A stretch of 10,079 nucleotides of DNA from Paracoccaceae bacterium (GCA_027080755.1 JALWQC010000513.1:1-10079), one strand, 5' to 3'. Shown: positions 1 through 6,926, numbered from the stretch's first letter. The notes: generated by a model from the letters alone, not told the origin. Translations and numbers: made by a program.

Positions 1-688
1 CCAGATAGTCGGCCAGACTGTCGGCCACGATATCCGGTTGCGATACCAGCCGTGTATCGGGCGGCAGCGCGGCGCGGAAACGGTCCTGCAACAGCGGATA
101 ATGCGTGCAGCCCAGAACCGCCGCCTGCGGGGCCGGCAGCCGTTCCAGCAGGCTGGCGACATGGGCATCCACCAGCGCTTCCGCCCCGGGAATATCCCCC
201 GCCTCGATCGCATTGACCAGCCCGACGCAGGCCTCGGCCACGACATCGACATCGCGGGCGCGGAATTTCAGCTCGCGGGGGAAGGCGCCGCTTTCGACCG
301 TTGCCGGCGTGGCAAACAGCGCCACATTATGCAGCCCCGTATGGCTGGGCGGCGTGTTGTCGCCCCAGTCACGGCGGGTCAGATCCTCTATCACCGGGAC
401 GAAAACGCCCAGAACGCGGCGCTCCCCCGTCAGCCAGTTCACCTGCAAATCATGCAGCGCCACCGCCGAGGCCGTATTGCACGCCAGAATCACCAGATCG
501 CAGCCCGCATCGAACAGCCGCTGCACCCCGTTGCGGGTAATGTCATGAATTTCCTCTGCCGGCCGCCCGCCAATCGGGGCATTGGCGTTATCCCCGAAGT
601 AGACAAACGCCTGATCCGGCAGCCGTTTTTGCAACGCCTGCAGCACTGTCAGCCCGCCGAGGCCGCTGTCAAAAACCCCGATCGCCAT
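1..688 (-). CDS. murI: Glutamate racemase, C-terminal end cut by the window edge
   Basis: Cofactor-independent racemase that converts L-glutamate to D-glutamate in the cytoplasm for peptidoglycan precursors. Translation of the minus strand from the ATG at 688 gives 229 residues without a stop before the window edge; the family is usually around 265-270 aa, so roughly 40 residues are missing. Family marks are present: DSGLGG at residues 7-12, YFGDNANAP at 30-38, the first catalytic Cys in ACNTAS (Cys70) and the second in GCTHYP (Cys194, followed by His196). Asp7 and His196 are the expected helper residues. The loop usually read as P-Y-G is PIG here (38-40), a conservative oddity. AAGGCGG lies 6 bases upstream of the ATG and supports the start. 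The acyltransferase gene ends only 16 bp upstream on the same strand, so the two are probably co-transcribed. The identification is firm. Confidence 0.95.
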   Translation of the reverse strand, partial: MAIGVFDSGLGGLTVLQALQKRLPDQAFVYFGDNANAPIGGRPAEEIHDITRNGVQRLFDAGCDLVILACNTASAVALHDLQVNWLTGERRVLGVFVPVIEDLTRRDWGDNTPPSHTGLHNVALFATPATVESGAFPRELKFRARDVDVVAEACVGLVNAIEAGDIPGAEALVDAHVASLLERLPAPQAAVLGCTHYPLLQDRFRAALPPDTRLVSQPDIVADSLADYL

Positions 689-704
689 GCTGTGCCGCCT
701 TTCG

Positions 705-1565
705 TTAGAAATCCTTGCCGTATACGTTCGTATTCACCGGCTTCGGGGACAGGCTATACGTCTTTTCGCGCAGGAAATCCATCATTGCCCGCGGATCTTT
801 TGCGTAAGCCTCCAGCGCGTCCTGATCCAGTGCCTCGCCGATGGCAACCCGGACCGGACGGTTCAGGCGGCGCTTGAATTCGCTGATCAACAGCGCGGTG
901 CGGACGGTTTTGTTGTAATGCCCCACCACCTGGAACCGGCGCGAGTTATGCCCCTCGAAGAACATCGGCACCACGGTTGCACCGGATTTCGTGATCATCT
1001 TGGCCGAGAACGTCCGCCACACCGGATCCATCGGGAACCCCAGTGCGCGCGGAGGCGAGGAAACCGACCCCCCCGGAAAAATCCCGACGGCGCCCCCCTC
1101 TTTCAGATAGCTCAGGGCCTGTTGGCGGGTTTTCAGGTTCAGCGCGACGGCCTCGCGGGTGTCGTCGAAACTGATCGGCAGGATGTGGTCGCCGATATCG
1201 TTGGCCTTGGTAAAAACCCGATGTGCCAGAATACGGAAATCGCCGCGGGTCTGCGACAGGATCCGCCCCATCGTCAGCCCGTCGAGGATGCCGTAGGGGT
1301 GGTTGGACAGCAGAACCAGCGGGCCGCTCTGTGGAATATTGTCGAGCGAGCCGGAAATGACCTCCAGATCCAGACGATAGCGCTGCGCCATCGCCTCCCA
1401 GAAATTGATACCGCCGGCCAGTTCCTCGTCCAGCCCTTTCAGGCGGCGAATAACCTTGATACGACCGGTTGCATTTTCAAGCGAGCGGATAAAAACCCGT
1501 TTGCGCCGTGTTTTTGCCGTGCTTGAATAACTTACATCACGAACAGCCGAACGATGCAGACCCAT
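705..1565 (-). CDS. Lysophospholipid acyltransferase family protein (PlsC-like)
   Basis: A 286-aa protein of the glycerolphosphate acyltransferase superfamily, probably moving an acyl chain onto a lysophospholipid or related acceptor at the inner membrane. The catalytic block reads [10 protein letters not shown] (residues 87-96) with His89 and Asp95, an H-x5-D spacing rather than the canonical H-x4-D. This form occurs in the branch whose motif reads NHPxGxxDG (known to me from that family, not searched). The second block is IFPGGSVSS (162-170, the FPxG motif), and a further block, [13 protein letters not shown], spans 198-210. The first 55 residues are basic and show no clear signal peptide. 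The start is chosen for the GAGGGGGA motif about 4 bases upstream. It is followed after 16 bp by murI and preceded by a 121-bp gap in which I see no convincing promoter. The acceptor is unknown; an ornithine-lipid (OlsA-like) or phosphatidate role is possible but not shown. Confidence 0.82.
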   Translation of the reverse strand: MGLHRSAVRDVSYSSTAKTRRKRVFIRSLENATGRIKVIRRLKGLDEELAGGINFWEAMAQRYRLDLEVISGSLDNIPQSGPLVLLSNHPYGILDGLTMGRILSQTRGDFRILAHRVFTKANDIGDHILPISFDDTREAVALNLKTRQQALSYLKEGGAVGIFPGGSVSSPPRALGFPMDPVWRTFSAKMITKSGATVVPMFFEGHNSRRFQVVGHYNKTVRTALLISEFKRRLNRPVRVAIGEALDQDALEAYAKDPRAMMDFLREKTYSLSPKPVNTNVYGKDF

Positions 1566-1686
1566 TAGTCCCCCTCATGAAATGGAATGATACCTGACGT
1601 CTGGTAACACCTTTGTCACAAAAATACCATGCGCCATATCAACATTGTGACCGGCCTTAGGGCGTAGCCCCATAAACCCCGCGTCG

Positions 1687-2310
1687 CTAGCGCCCGACCC
1701 CGTAAGCCGAGCCCTGCACGACCTGCTCGCCTTCACCGGCCACGCCCAGCCATGTGGCGACAACCCGGAAAATACGGTTGCGGATTCGCACCTTCTGCGT
1801 CTCCCCCCTATCGGCCGCGGCATAGGCTTCGGCACCGGACAGGGCGACTTCGTCCGCCTCTATCGCCACCGGCCCCATGATCAGGGCGCCAGTGCGCGCA
1901 TCCAGCACGTTCAGGGTGAAATCCACGTTGTGCATGCCGCCGATGCTTTCGCGCGCGACCGGCGTAATGGCGTGGAACTGGGTCACGGTGGCCTGCAGGA
2001 TTACAGGGCGGCTGCCGTGCAGGCGCTTGGCGGCGTCGGTGATTCCGGCCTTTACGATGGCCGCTATCTGCTGCTGGCGGGTAGTGCCGGGCAACAGCGG
2101 ATCCCCGTGCCAGACGATATCGGCCTCGGGGGCGTAGGTGTCGTGTTCGCTTACGGTCAGGGTTTCGGGCACGATCACCTCTACCCCGGCCAGACGCCAG
2201 CTGGCGGAGATATCCTCGGGAACCGGTTCCCCGAAATGGGTGTTGCGCGGGGTGCAGGCCCCAAGCAGCAAACCCGATATCACGACGACAAGAACAGCGA
2301 CATACTTCAT
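1687..2310 (-). CDS. Uncharacterised outer-membrane lipoprotein, resembling DUF6778
   Basis: A 207-aa predicted lipoprotein. The N-terminus has Lys2, a hydrophobic stretch (residues 4-16) and a lipobox LGAC at 16-19, so Cys19 should be lipidated. Residue +2 is Thr rather than Asp, which favours outer-membrane sorting. The mature part is a mixed-polarity domain: a block around residues 40-75 holds VEVIVPETLTVSE and a WHGDPL segment, and the C-terminal half runs through VDFTLNVLDARTGALIMGP to a Gly/Val-rich tail. It has no further membrane segment. It looks like the small Rhodobacterales lipoproteins annotated as DUF6778, a recollection and not a search. The ATG at 2310 is preferred over in-frame starts upstream (up to 2502) because it begins the signal peptide, has GAAGG about 8 bases upstream, and the longer form would run back over the rpsI terminator and into the rpsI 3' end. 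It lies downstream of that terminator and so probably has its own promoter; TATGAT near 2377-2382 is a weak -10 candidate. No function is claimed. Confidence 0.8.
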   Translation of the reverse strand: MKYVAVLVVVISGLLLGACTPRNTHFGEPVPEDISASWRLAGVEVIVPETLTVSEHDTYAPEADIVWHGDPLLPGTTRQQQIAAIVKAGITDAAKRLHGSRPVILQATVTQFHAITPVARESIGGMHNVDFTLNVLDARTGALIMGPVAIEADEVALSGAEAYAAADRGETQKVRIRNRIFRVVATWLGVAGEGEQVVQGSAYGVGR

Positions 2311-2350
2311 AGCGGCACCTTCAACCAAAACTGTTAACAACACATGAATC

Positions 2351-2365
2351 CTCGCGCGGGGCGAG
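2351..2365. repeat. Short GC-rich inverted repeat ahead of the lipoprotein gene
   Basis: CTCGC and GCGAG form a perfect 5-bp stem around GCGGG. It sits between the rpsI terminator and the lipoprotein start, about 40 bases before the ATG on the minus strand. It could be a small 5'-UTR hairpin or an operator; it lacks the T-run of a terminator on the minus strand. At this length chance is a real possibility in GC-rich DNA. Confidence 0.3.
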
Positions 2366-2385
2366 AAAACAGAACTATCATACGC

Positions 2386-2412
2386 AAAAAGGCGCCGTTT
2401 ATCGACGCCTTT
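2386..2412 (-). terminator. Intrinsic terminator of the rplM-rpsI operon
   Basis: Read on the minus strand, AAAGGCGTCG and CGGCGCCTTT pair as a 10-bp stem with one G-T wobble around the loop ATAAA, followed directly by a T-run. It begins 22 bases after the rpsI stop codon, the expected place for a Rho-independent terminator, and it separates the ribosomal operon from the lipoprotein gene. Confidence 0.88.
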
Positions 2413-2434
2413 CCGCAAAATTTTATCGCAAACC

Positions 2435-2920
2435 CTAGCGTTTGGAGAACTGGAAGCTCCGGCGGGCCTTGCGTTTACCGTATTTCTTGCGTTCCACCAC
2501 ACGGCTGTCGCGGGTCAGGAAGCCGGCCGCCTTCAGCGGGGCGCGCAGGGACGGCTCAAACAGCTGCAGGGCCTTGGAAATGCCGTGCTTTACCGCACCG
2601 GCCTGACCGGAAAGACCACCGCCCTTGACGGTTGCCATAACGTCGAATTCGCCGGTAACGCCGGCAACCTCGAAAGGCTGGCGCAGGATCATCTGCAGAA
2701 CCGGACGGGCGAAATATTCAGCCATCGGCTTGCCGTTAACCGTAACTTTACCGGAACCGGGCTTGATCCAGACGCGTGCAACCGCATCCTTACGTTTACC
2801 GGTGGCATAGGACCGGCCCAGTTCGTCGCGAACGGGTTCGCGCGGGGCAACAACTTCTTCTACAACCACGACTTCGACAACCTCTTTCAGATCGTCGAGT
2901 GTTTTGATATCATCGCTCAT
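2435..2920 (-). CDS. rpsI: 30S ribosomal protein S9
   Basis: Structural protein of the 30S subunit head whose C-terminal tail reaches the P-site tRNA. The 161-aa product has the S9 core from about residue 36 ([16 protein letters not shown]), the family signature region at 100-118 ([11 protein letters not shown]...SKAL) and the very basic C-terminus ending FSKR, whose last Lys-Arg contacts the tRNA anticodon in known ribosomes. The first 35 or so residues are an acidic, Val/Glu-rich extension ([14 protein letters not shown] at 11-24) absent from the roughly 130-aa E. coli protein; such extensions are usual in Alphaproteobacteria. The start ATG is 3 bp after the rplM stop, and GGAG lies 10 bases upstream inside the rplM end, so translation is probably coupled. 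It is the last gene of the L13-S9 operon, ending before a strong terminator. Confidence 0.97.
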   Translation of the reverse strand: MSDDIKTLDDLKEVVEVVVVEEVVAPREPVRDELGRSYATGKRKDAVARVWIKPGSGKVTVNGKPMAEYFARPVLQMILRQPFEVAGVTGEFDVMATVKGGGLSGQAGAVKHGISKALQLFEPSLRAPLKAAGFLTRDSRVVERKKYGKRKARRSFQFSKR

Positions 2921-2923
2921 GAT

Positions 2924-3388
2924 TTATGCACTCCGCGTGTTTTTCGGGTTCATGGCTTTAACGTCCAGAACTTCAGGGTTTTGGGCTTCATGCGGATGCT
3001 CGGCACCGGCATAGACGCGAAGGTTGGTCATCTGCTGTTTGGACAGCGGACCACCGGGCAGCATGCGCTGGATGGCCTTGGTGATGACACGCTCGGGGTA
3101 TTTCCCTTCGAGCAGCTCGCCGGCGGTGCGGAACTTGATCCCGCCCGGGTGGCCCGTGTGCCAGTAGTACCGCTTGTCGGCGCGTTTGTTACCGGTCATC
3201 TGCACCTTTTCGGCGTTGATGATGATCACATTGTCGCCCATATCCATGTGCGGTGTGAAGGTGGCTTTATGCTTGCCGCGCAGGCGCATGGCAACGATAG
3301 AGGCAAGACGGCCCAGAACAACGCCCTCGGCGTCGATCAGGATCCATTTCTTGTCAATATCGGCCGGTTTGGCAGAATATGTTTTCAT
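2924..3388 (-). CDS. rplM: 50S ribosomal protein L13
   Basis: Early-assembling protein of the 50S subunit. The 154-aa product is slightly longer than the 142-aa E. coli protein, mainly at the C-terminus. Typical L13 blocks are visible: [18 protein letters not shown] (13-30), [17 protein letters not shown] (36-52), [15 protein letters not shown] (54-68), [10 protein letters not shown] (74-83) and the MLPGGPL loop (109-115). It is the first gene of the conserved L13-S9 pair. The start follows a weak Shine-Dalgarno (GGAC about 10 bases upstream), unusual for a highly expressed gene and perhaps connected with the leader hairpin ahead of it. In E. coli L13 represses its own operon; whether that happens here cannot be told from sequence alone. 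Confidence 0.97.
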   Translation of the reverse strand: MKTYSAKPADIDKKWILIDAEGVVLGRLASIVAMRLRGKHKATFTPHMDMGDNVIIINAEKVQMTGNKRADKRYYWHTGHPGGIKFRTAGELLEGKYPERVITKAIQRMLPGGPLSKQQMTNLRVYAGAEHPHEAQNPEVLDVKAMNPKNTRSA

Positions 3389-3414
3389 TTTTCAGGTCCG
3401 TTTCGGGTTAGACA

Positions 3415-3431
3415 CGGGGGGAATCCCCCCG
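3415..3431 (-). promoter_or_regulatory. GC-rich leader hairpin in the rplM 5' UTR
   Basis: CGGGGGG and CCCCCCG make a perfect 7-bp all-G/C stem with a 3-base loop, 26 bases ahead of the rplM ATG. It would lie inside the roughly 55-nt leader predicted from the promoter at 3450-3477. No T-run follows, so it is not an intrinsic terminator. It may stabilise the leader or take part in autoregulation of the L13-S9 operon; the structure is seen, the role is inferred. Confidence 0.5.
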
Positions 3432-3449
3432 CTTGAATTCGATAGGAGG

Positions 3450-3477
3450 GTTTTACGCATATAAAAAACACAGTCAA
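3450..3477 (-). promoter_or_regulatory. Probable housekeeping promoter of rplM-rpsI
   Basis: On the minus strand TTGACT (3477-3472) is separated by 16 bases, T-rich in the middle, from TAAAAC (3455-3450). The -35 matches sigma-70 consensus in five of six positions and the -10 in four of six, a common pattern in Alphaproteobacteria where the -10 is weakly conserved. Transcription would start near 3443 and give a leader of about 55 nt. Confidence 0.6.
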
Positions 3478-3480
3478 TCG

Positions 3481-3515
3481 CCGTTTGCACGTTTTTGTTG
3501 TGCGTTTTCAAACGG
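3481..3515. repeat. Imperfect inverted repeat between the thioesterase gene and the rplM promoter
   Basis: CCGTTTGCAC at the left edge pairs with GTGC and CAAACGG on the right, with five unpaired bases (GTTTT) interrupting the right arm and a T-rich loop between the arms. It lies 15 bases beyond the stop codon of the thioesterase gene and just upstream of the rplM -35 box. It may act as a weak terminator for the thioesterase transcript (no clean T-run on the minus strand) or as a regulatory site for rplM. The evidence does not choose between these. Confidence 0.4.
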
Positions 3516-3529
3516 TTACAAATTAGGTA

Positions 3530-3967
3530 TTATTTTACCCCAGCTTTCGGAATCGAATAGGTCAGGTTGGCATGGGCAACCGGATCCGCCGAGCCTTCGG
3601 AATAGAGCAGCACATCCCCCACGCTCAACACCTTGCCCAGCTTCAGTATCCGCGCCTCGGCGATGATGTCCACCGGCCCGGGTTTGCGCATGAAATCGAT
3701 GGAGCAACTGGTGGTGACCGCCAGCGCCTCGGGGCCGATCATGGCCAGCGTGGCGATATAATAGGCACAATCCACCGCCGTAAACATCGCCGGCCCGGAT
3801 ACCGTCCCCCCCGGGCGCAGGTCGTCCTCTGTGATGCGCATCCGCAGGCGCAGACGGTTCGGCGCCACCTCCAGTATTTCAAATGCCCCCTTCATCTGCG
3901 GGAAAACCCGGGCAAGGAATTCGTGCATTTCGGGAATGCTCATCTTCACGGTATTTTTTTCTTTCAT
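3530..3967 (-). CDS. PaaI-like hotdog-fold thioesterase
   Basis: A 145-aa single-domain hotdog protein, probably a cytoplasmic acyl-CoA thioesterase acting as a homo-oligomer. The characteristic central helix block is LRPGGTVSGPAMFTAVDCAYY (residues 50-70). Asp66 sits nine residues after the position of the usual His-Gly pair, matching the catalytic Asp of E. coli PaaI; the usual His is Ser57 here. The strand SCSIDFMRKPGP at 87-98 and the final strands (VGDVLLYSEG, VAHANLTYSIP) complete the fold. The ATG at 3967 has GAGAGG 7 bases upstream; Met9 is a less likely start. The gene diverges from the crotonase-family gene with 51 bp between starts, so both may share regulation and work on acyl-CoAs. 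The substrate is unknown. Confidence 0.82.
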   Translation of the reverse strand: MKEKNTVKMSIPEMHEFLARVFPQMKGAFEILEVAPNRLRLRMRITEDDLRPGGTVSGPAMFTAVDCAYYIATLAMIGPEALAVTTSCSIDFMRKPGPVDIIAEARILKLGKVLSVGDVLLYSEGSADPVAHANLTYSIPKAGVK

Positions 3968-4018
3968 ATTTGTGCCTCTCGTGAAAAACTTTACCCGAAT
4001 TTAACAGGAGTCCGCCAA

Positions 4019-4807
4019 ATGTCCGATATTTTGCTGCGTCACGATGAAAATGCCGTTGCGTCATTAACCATGAACACCCCGCGCAGCCTGAATGCCCTGT
4101 CCGAGGAAATGCTCGCCGCGCTGGACGCCGCGCTTGACGATATAGAGTCCGACGATTCCATCCGCGCCGTGGTGCTGAAGGGCGCGGGCAAGGCCTTTTG
4201 TGCCGGCCACGACCTGAAACAGATGACCGCCGCGCGACAGGCCCCCGACGGCGGGCGCGCCTATTTCAACGACCTCTTCGCCACCTGCGGCGGGCTGATG
4301 ACCCGTATCACAAAGCTGCCCAAACCGGTGATCGCACAGGTCCACGGCATCGCCACCGCCGCCGGTTGCCAGCTGGTCGCCAGTTGCGACATGGCGGTTG
4401 CGGCGAGCGGCACGCGCTTTGGTGTCAACGGAGTCAATATCGGGCTGTTCTGTTCCACACCGATGGTGGCCCTGACCCGCAATATCCCGCGCAAACAGGC
4501 CTTTGAAATGCTGACCACCGGCGAATTTATCGATGCCACCCGCGCCCGCGAACTGGGGCTGGTCAACCGCGTGGTGCCCGAAAGCGAGCTGGAAAGCGAA
4601 ACCCGCGCGCTGGCCGAAAAGGTCGCCGGACAGCTGGGCGTGGCCGTGAAAATCGGCAAGGAATCCTTTTACAAACAGGCCGAAATGCCGCTGGAGGAAG
4701 CCTATGCCTATACCGGCGCCAATATGGCCGAAAACATGCTGTTCCGCGAAACCGAAAAGGGCATCGCCGCCTTTCTGGACAAACGCAAGCCGGAGTGGGA
4801 CCAGTAA
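4019..4807 (+). CDS. Crotonase-family protein, ECHDC3-like, without the classical catalytic glutamates
   Basis: A 262-aa enoyl-CoA hydratase/isomerase superfamily protein. The CoA-binding and oxyanion-hole block is KAFCAGHDLKQM (58-69); the second block is VHGIATAAGCQLVASCDMAV (108-127), and NIGLFCSTPM spans 140-149. Aligned by eye with rat mitochondrial enoyl-CoA hydratase, catalytic Glu144 falls on Gln118 and Glu164 on Gly138, so the standard water-activating pair is missing. The overall sequence resembles ECHDC3 and its bacterial relatives, whose reaction is poorly defined. The start ATG is preceded by AGGAG at 8 bases and the product begins at the family's usual N-terminus; a longer in-frame reading back to 3572 would only be antisense to the thioesterase gene. 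It is divergent from the thioesterase and ends exactly where the convergent ctaA stop begins. It is probably annotated as enoyl-CoA hydratase, but hydratase activity is doubtful. Confidence 0.9.
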   Translation: MSDILLRHDENAVASLTMNTPRSLNALSEEMLAALDAALDDIESDDSIRAVVLKGAGKAFCAGHDLKQMTAARQAPDGGRAYFNDLFATCGGLMTRITKLPKPVIAQVHGIATAAGCQLVASCDMAVAASGTRFGVNGVNIGLFCSTPMVALTRNIPRKQAFEMLTTGEFIDATRARELGLVNRVVPESELESETRALAEKVAGQLGVAVKIGKESFYKQAEMPLEEAYAYTGANMAENMLFRETEKGIAAFLDKRKPEWDQ

Positions 4808-5935
4808 TCAGCCCCGCGCGATGCTTTGCTGCACCGGATAGGCGGCGCCGAAACGGGCCCGCAGGATAGCCACGAACACCACCACCGCGCCCAGTTGATG
4901 CACAATGGCGATATCGACCGGCGCGCTGTAAAGCACCGTGAAAATCCCCAGCGTCACCTGCACCAGCAGCAGCCCCGCCACCCAGTCAAAGCGCCGCCGC
5001 AGATCGGCCAGCGGGCTTTTGCGACTGCGCCACCATGCGAAAAGCCCCAGCGCAAACACCAGATAACCCATCATGCGGTGGTTGAACTGCACCAGCGCCG
5101 GATTTTCAAAGAAATTGCTCCAGAGTGGCGTATTTTCAAAACTTTCCGGGGGTAAAAACGCCCCCGCCATATCCGGCCATGTCGGGTAATTGCGCCCCGC
5201 GTCGATCCCCGCCACCAGCGCCCCCAGCAGGATCTGCACAAACAGCGCCACCGCCAGAACTGTCGCCAGCCGCATCAGCCCGCGATCACGGATCCGGCGG
5301 GCCTGCAACAGGTCGGCCGGCTCGCGGCGCAATTCGAACACGAACCACGCCATGATCCCGAAAATGGCAAAGGCCAGCCCCAGATGGATCGCCAGCCGGT
5401 AGGAGGCCACATCGACCATGCGCCCGACGAGGCCAGAGGATACCATCCACCAGCCGACCGCCCCCTGCAAACCGCCCAGCAGGCCCAGGCTGAACATCCG
5501 CATGCCCCAGCCCGCCGGGATCTGTTTGCGCAGCCAGAACCACAGCATCCCCGCCGCCCAGACCAGCCCGACCATACGCCCCAGCAGACGATGGGCCCAT
5601 TCCCACCAGAAAATGCTTTTGAATTCCGCCAGCGTCATGCCCGTATTCTGCAACCGGTATTCCGGCGAGGCCTGATACTTCTTAAATTCCTCCGCCCAGG
5701 CATCGGCCCCGATCGGGGGAAGGACGCCGGTTACGGGTTTCCATTCGGTAATCGACAACCCGCTATCGGTCAGGCGCGTCATGCCGCCGATCAGGATCAT
5801 GGCCGCGACCATGGCAAACAGGATCGACACCCAGACAGCAATCGCCCTGCGGGCCGGTTTGCGTTTGCCCTTTTGCGGGGCCGGTGCGGTTTTGGCGCTA
5901 TCGACATCCTCGAAAATACTGCGTGTGTTGCTCAT
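4808..5935 (-). CDS. ctaA: Heme A synthase, COX15/CtaA type
   Basis: Integral inner-membrane enzyme that oxidises the C8 methyl of heme o to the formyl group of heme a, needed for aa3-type cytochrome oxidase. The 375-aa protein has a 30-residue polar, basic cytoplasmic N-terminus and about eight membrane segments (near 31-52, 112-136, 147-169, 181-202, 220-243, 284-304, 316-336, 341-362). Four conserved heme-ligand histidines are visible: His115 in EWAHRLLGR, His184 in LAIHLGLAF, His286 in FNHRMMGY and His346 in IVHQLGA. The GGMTRLTDSGLSITEWKP block (50-67) is a family signature. The start at 5935 is preferred over an upstream in-frame codon (to 5989) because GGGGAG lies 4 bases upstream and the extra 18 residues look unrelated to the family. 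It lies 57 bp after trmJ on the same strand and may be co-transcribed with it. Its stop codon directly abuts that of the convergent crotonase gene. Confidence 0.95.
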   Translation of the reverse strand: MSNTRSIFEDVDSAKTAPAPQKGKRKPARRAIAVWVSILFAMVAAMILIGGMTRLTDSGLSITEWKPVTGVLPPIGADAWAEEFKKYQASPEYRLQNTGMTLAEFKSIFWWEWAHRLLGRMVGLVWAAGMLWFWLRKQIPAGWGMRMFSLGLLGGLQGAVGWWMVSSGLVGRMVDVASYRLAIHLGLAFAIFGIMAWFVFELRREPADLLQARRIRDRGLMRLATVLAVALFVQILLGALVAGIDAGRNYPTWPDMAGAFLPPESFENTPLWSNFFENPALVQFNHRMMGYLVFALGLFAWWRSRKSPLADLRRRFDWVAGLLLVQVTLGIFTVLYSAPVDIAIVHQLGAVVVFVAILRARFGAAYPVQQSIARG

Positions 5936-5992
5936 GGGGCTCCCCTGTTTTCTTGCCCGAAGGTTACGGCGCGACCCGCCGGCCTGCAAGAC

Positions 5993-6766
5993 TCAATCCT
6001 GCGGCGGCCGCTTTTGCGTCAGCGCGCGCAAAACCCCGTGCAGCGTGCGCACATCCGCATCCGTCAGATCCAGACGCGAGAACATGTTGCGCAGGTTTTC
6101 TATCATGGAATCGCGCTTGTGCTCCGGCCAGAAAAACCCGACATCGTCCAGCCGGCCTTCCAGATGCTCGGTGAATTTTGCCACCTCTATATGGGTGGCA
6201 AAACGGGTCTTGCCCATCTCGCGCAGCTCGGGCGCCACATCCTGCGCGCTGCGGCGCCATTCATAGGCGTTCAGCAGCACCGACTGCGCCAGATTAAGCG
6301 AGGCAAAGGCCGGATTGACCGGAATAGAGATCAGCGCATTGGCCCGCACCACATCGGCGTTTTCCAGCCCCGCACGCTCCGGCCCGAACATCACGCCGAC
6401 CTTCTGGCCCGCCGCGATCATCTCGCGCGCCTGTGCCATCGCCCGTTCCGGCGTCAGCACCGTTTTCGTCAGATCCCGCGAGCGTGCCGTGGTGGCAAAG
6501 ACGTAATTCAGATCCTCCAGCGCCTGTTCCGTCGTCTCCACAACCCGCACCTGGTCCAGCACCCGCCCCGCCCCCGAGGCCATGGCAACCGCCTTGGGAT
6601 TGGGCCAGCCGTCGCGCGGGGCGACAAGGCGCATCCGGTCCAGCCCGAAATTCCACATCGCCCGCGCCGCCGCGCCGATGTTTTCCCCCATCTGCGGGCG
6701 CACCAGAATAAAAGCCGGCGTCGGCCCCTGCCATCCTTCGTCTTTTGCGTGATCGGTTCCCGACAT
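5993..6766 (-). CDS. trmJ: tRNA (cytidine/uridine-2'-O-)-methyltransferase TrmJ-like, SPOUT family
   Basis: SPOUT-class SAM-dependent methyltransferase; E. coli TrmJ 2'-O-methylates position 32 of the tRNA anticodon loop. The 257-aa product shows the three SpoU motifs: motif 1 ENIGAAARAMWNFG (28-41, with the catalytic-type Arg35), motif 2 MFGPERAGL (126-134) and motif 3 SLNLAQSV (156-163) of the trefoil-knot SAM site. The C-terminal 70 residues (KFTEHLEGRLDDVGFFWPE onward) form the helical extension typical of TrmJ. The start at 6766 has a strong GGAGG 5 bases upstream; the in-frame Met at 6871 would add 35 residues with no family resemblance. It diverges from icd and is followed by ctaA. The family call is firm; the exact position methylated is inferred from homology. 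Confidence 0.9.
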   Translation of the reverse strand: MSGTDHAKDEGWQGPTPAFILVRPQMGENIGAAARAMWNFGLDRMRLVAPRDGWPNPKAVAMASGAGRVLDQVRVVETTEQALEDLNYVFATTARSRDLTKTVLTPERAMAQAREMIAAGQKVGVMFGPERAGLENADVVRANALISIPVNPAFASLNLAQSVLLNAYEWRRSAQDVAPELREMGKTRFATHIEVAKFTEHLEGRLDDVGFFWPEHKRDSMIENLRNMFSRLDLTDADVRTLHGVLRALTQKRPPQD

Positions 6767-6834
6767 AGCAGCCTCCGTTATCGTTTGGCGCGGGATACGC
6801 CGACGGGGGGGAAATTGCAACGGGCGGAAATTCA

Positions 6835-6850
6835 GTATACCGACGTATAC
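6835..6850. promoter_or_regulatory. GTATAC inverted pair in the trmJ-icd divergent region
   Basis: GTATAC occurs twice separated by CGAC, giving a dyad in the 160-bp gap between the divergent trmJ and icd starts. It could be an operator. The half sites also overlap possible -10 boxes for both directions: TTGTGG (6871-6866) with 16 bases to TATACG (6849-6844) towards trmJ, and weakly TTGCAA (6815-6820) with 15 bases to TATACC (6836-6841) towards icd. A partly similar ATACGCCGACG lies at 6795-6805. The repeat is seen; any regulator is unknown. Confidence 0.4.
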
Positions 6851-6926
6851 AACTCTTTCCTTTTGCCACAAAATGCCCTAAACAGCCCCCGACACCACGA
6901 ATCCAATCCACCCAAGGGGAAAGCAC

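Noticed and set aside
38..877. 279-codon plus-strand open frame opposite murI
   Set aside because: The minus-strand murI translation carries all catalytic motifs; the plus frame is Arg/Gln/Pro-rich and also runs into the acyltransferase gene.
687..1526. 279-codon plus-strand open frame opposite the acyltransferase gene
   Set aside because: Mirror of a gene with recognisable catalytic blocks and a ribosome binding site; no family features in this reading.
1566..1686. Promoter for the acyltransferase-murI pair
   Set aside because: TTGTGA and TATCAT-like boxes occur on the minus strand but their spacing (about 23 bases) does not suit sigma-70.
1668..1690. GGGC-GTA-GCCC-like hairpin (near 1659-1671) as a terminator of the lipoprotein gene
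   Set aside because: The stem is only about 4-5 bp with no T-run on the minus strand.
2585..3436. 283-codon plus-strand open frame opposite rpsI and rplM
   Set aside because: Antisense to two certain ribosomal protein genes.
3572..4018. Upstream in-frame extension of the crotonase-family gene
   Set aside because: The extra 149 residues are antisense to the thioesterase gene and unlike any crotonase N-terminus; the ATG at 4019 has a good ribosome binding site.
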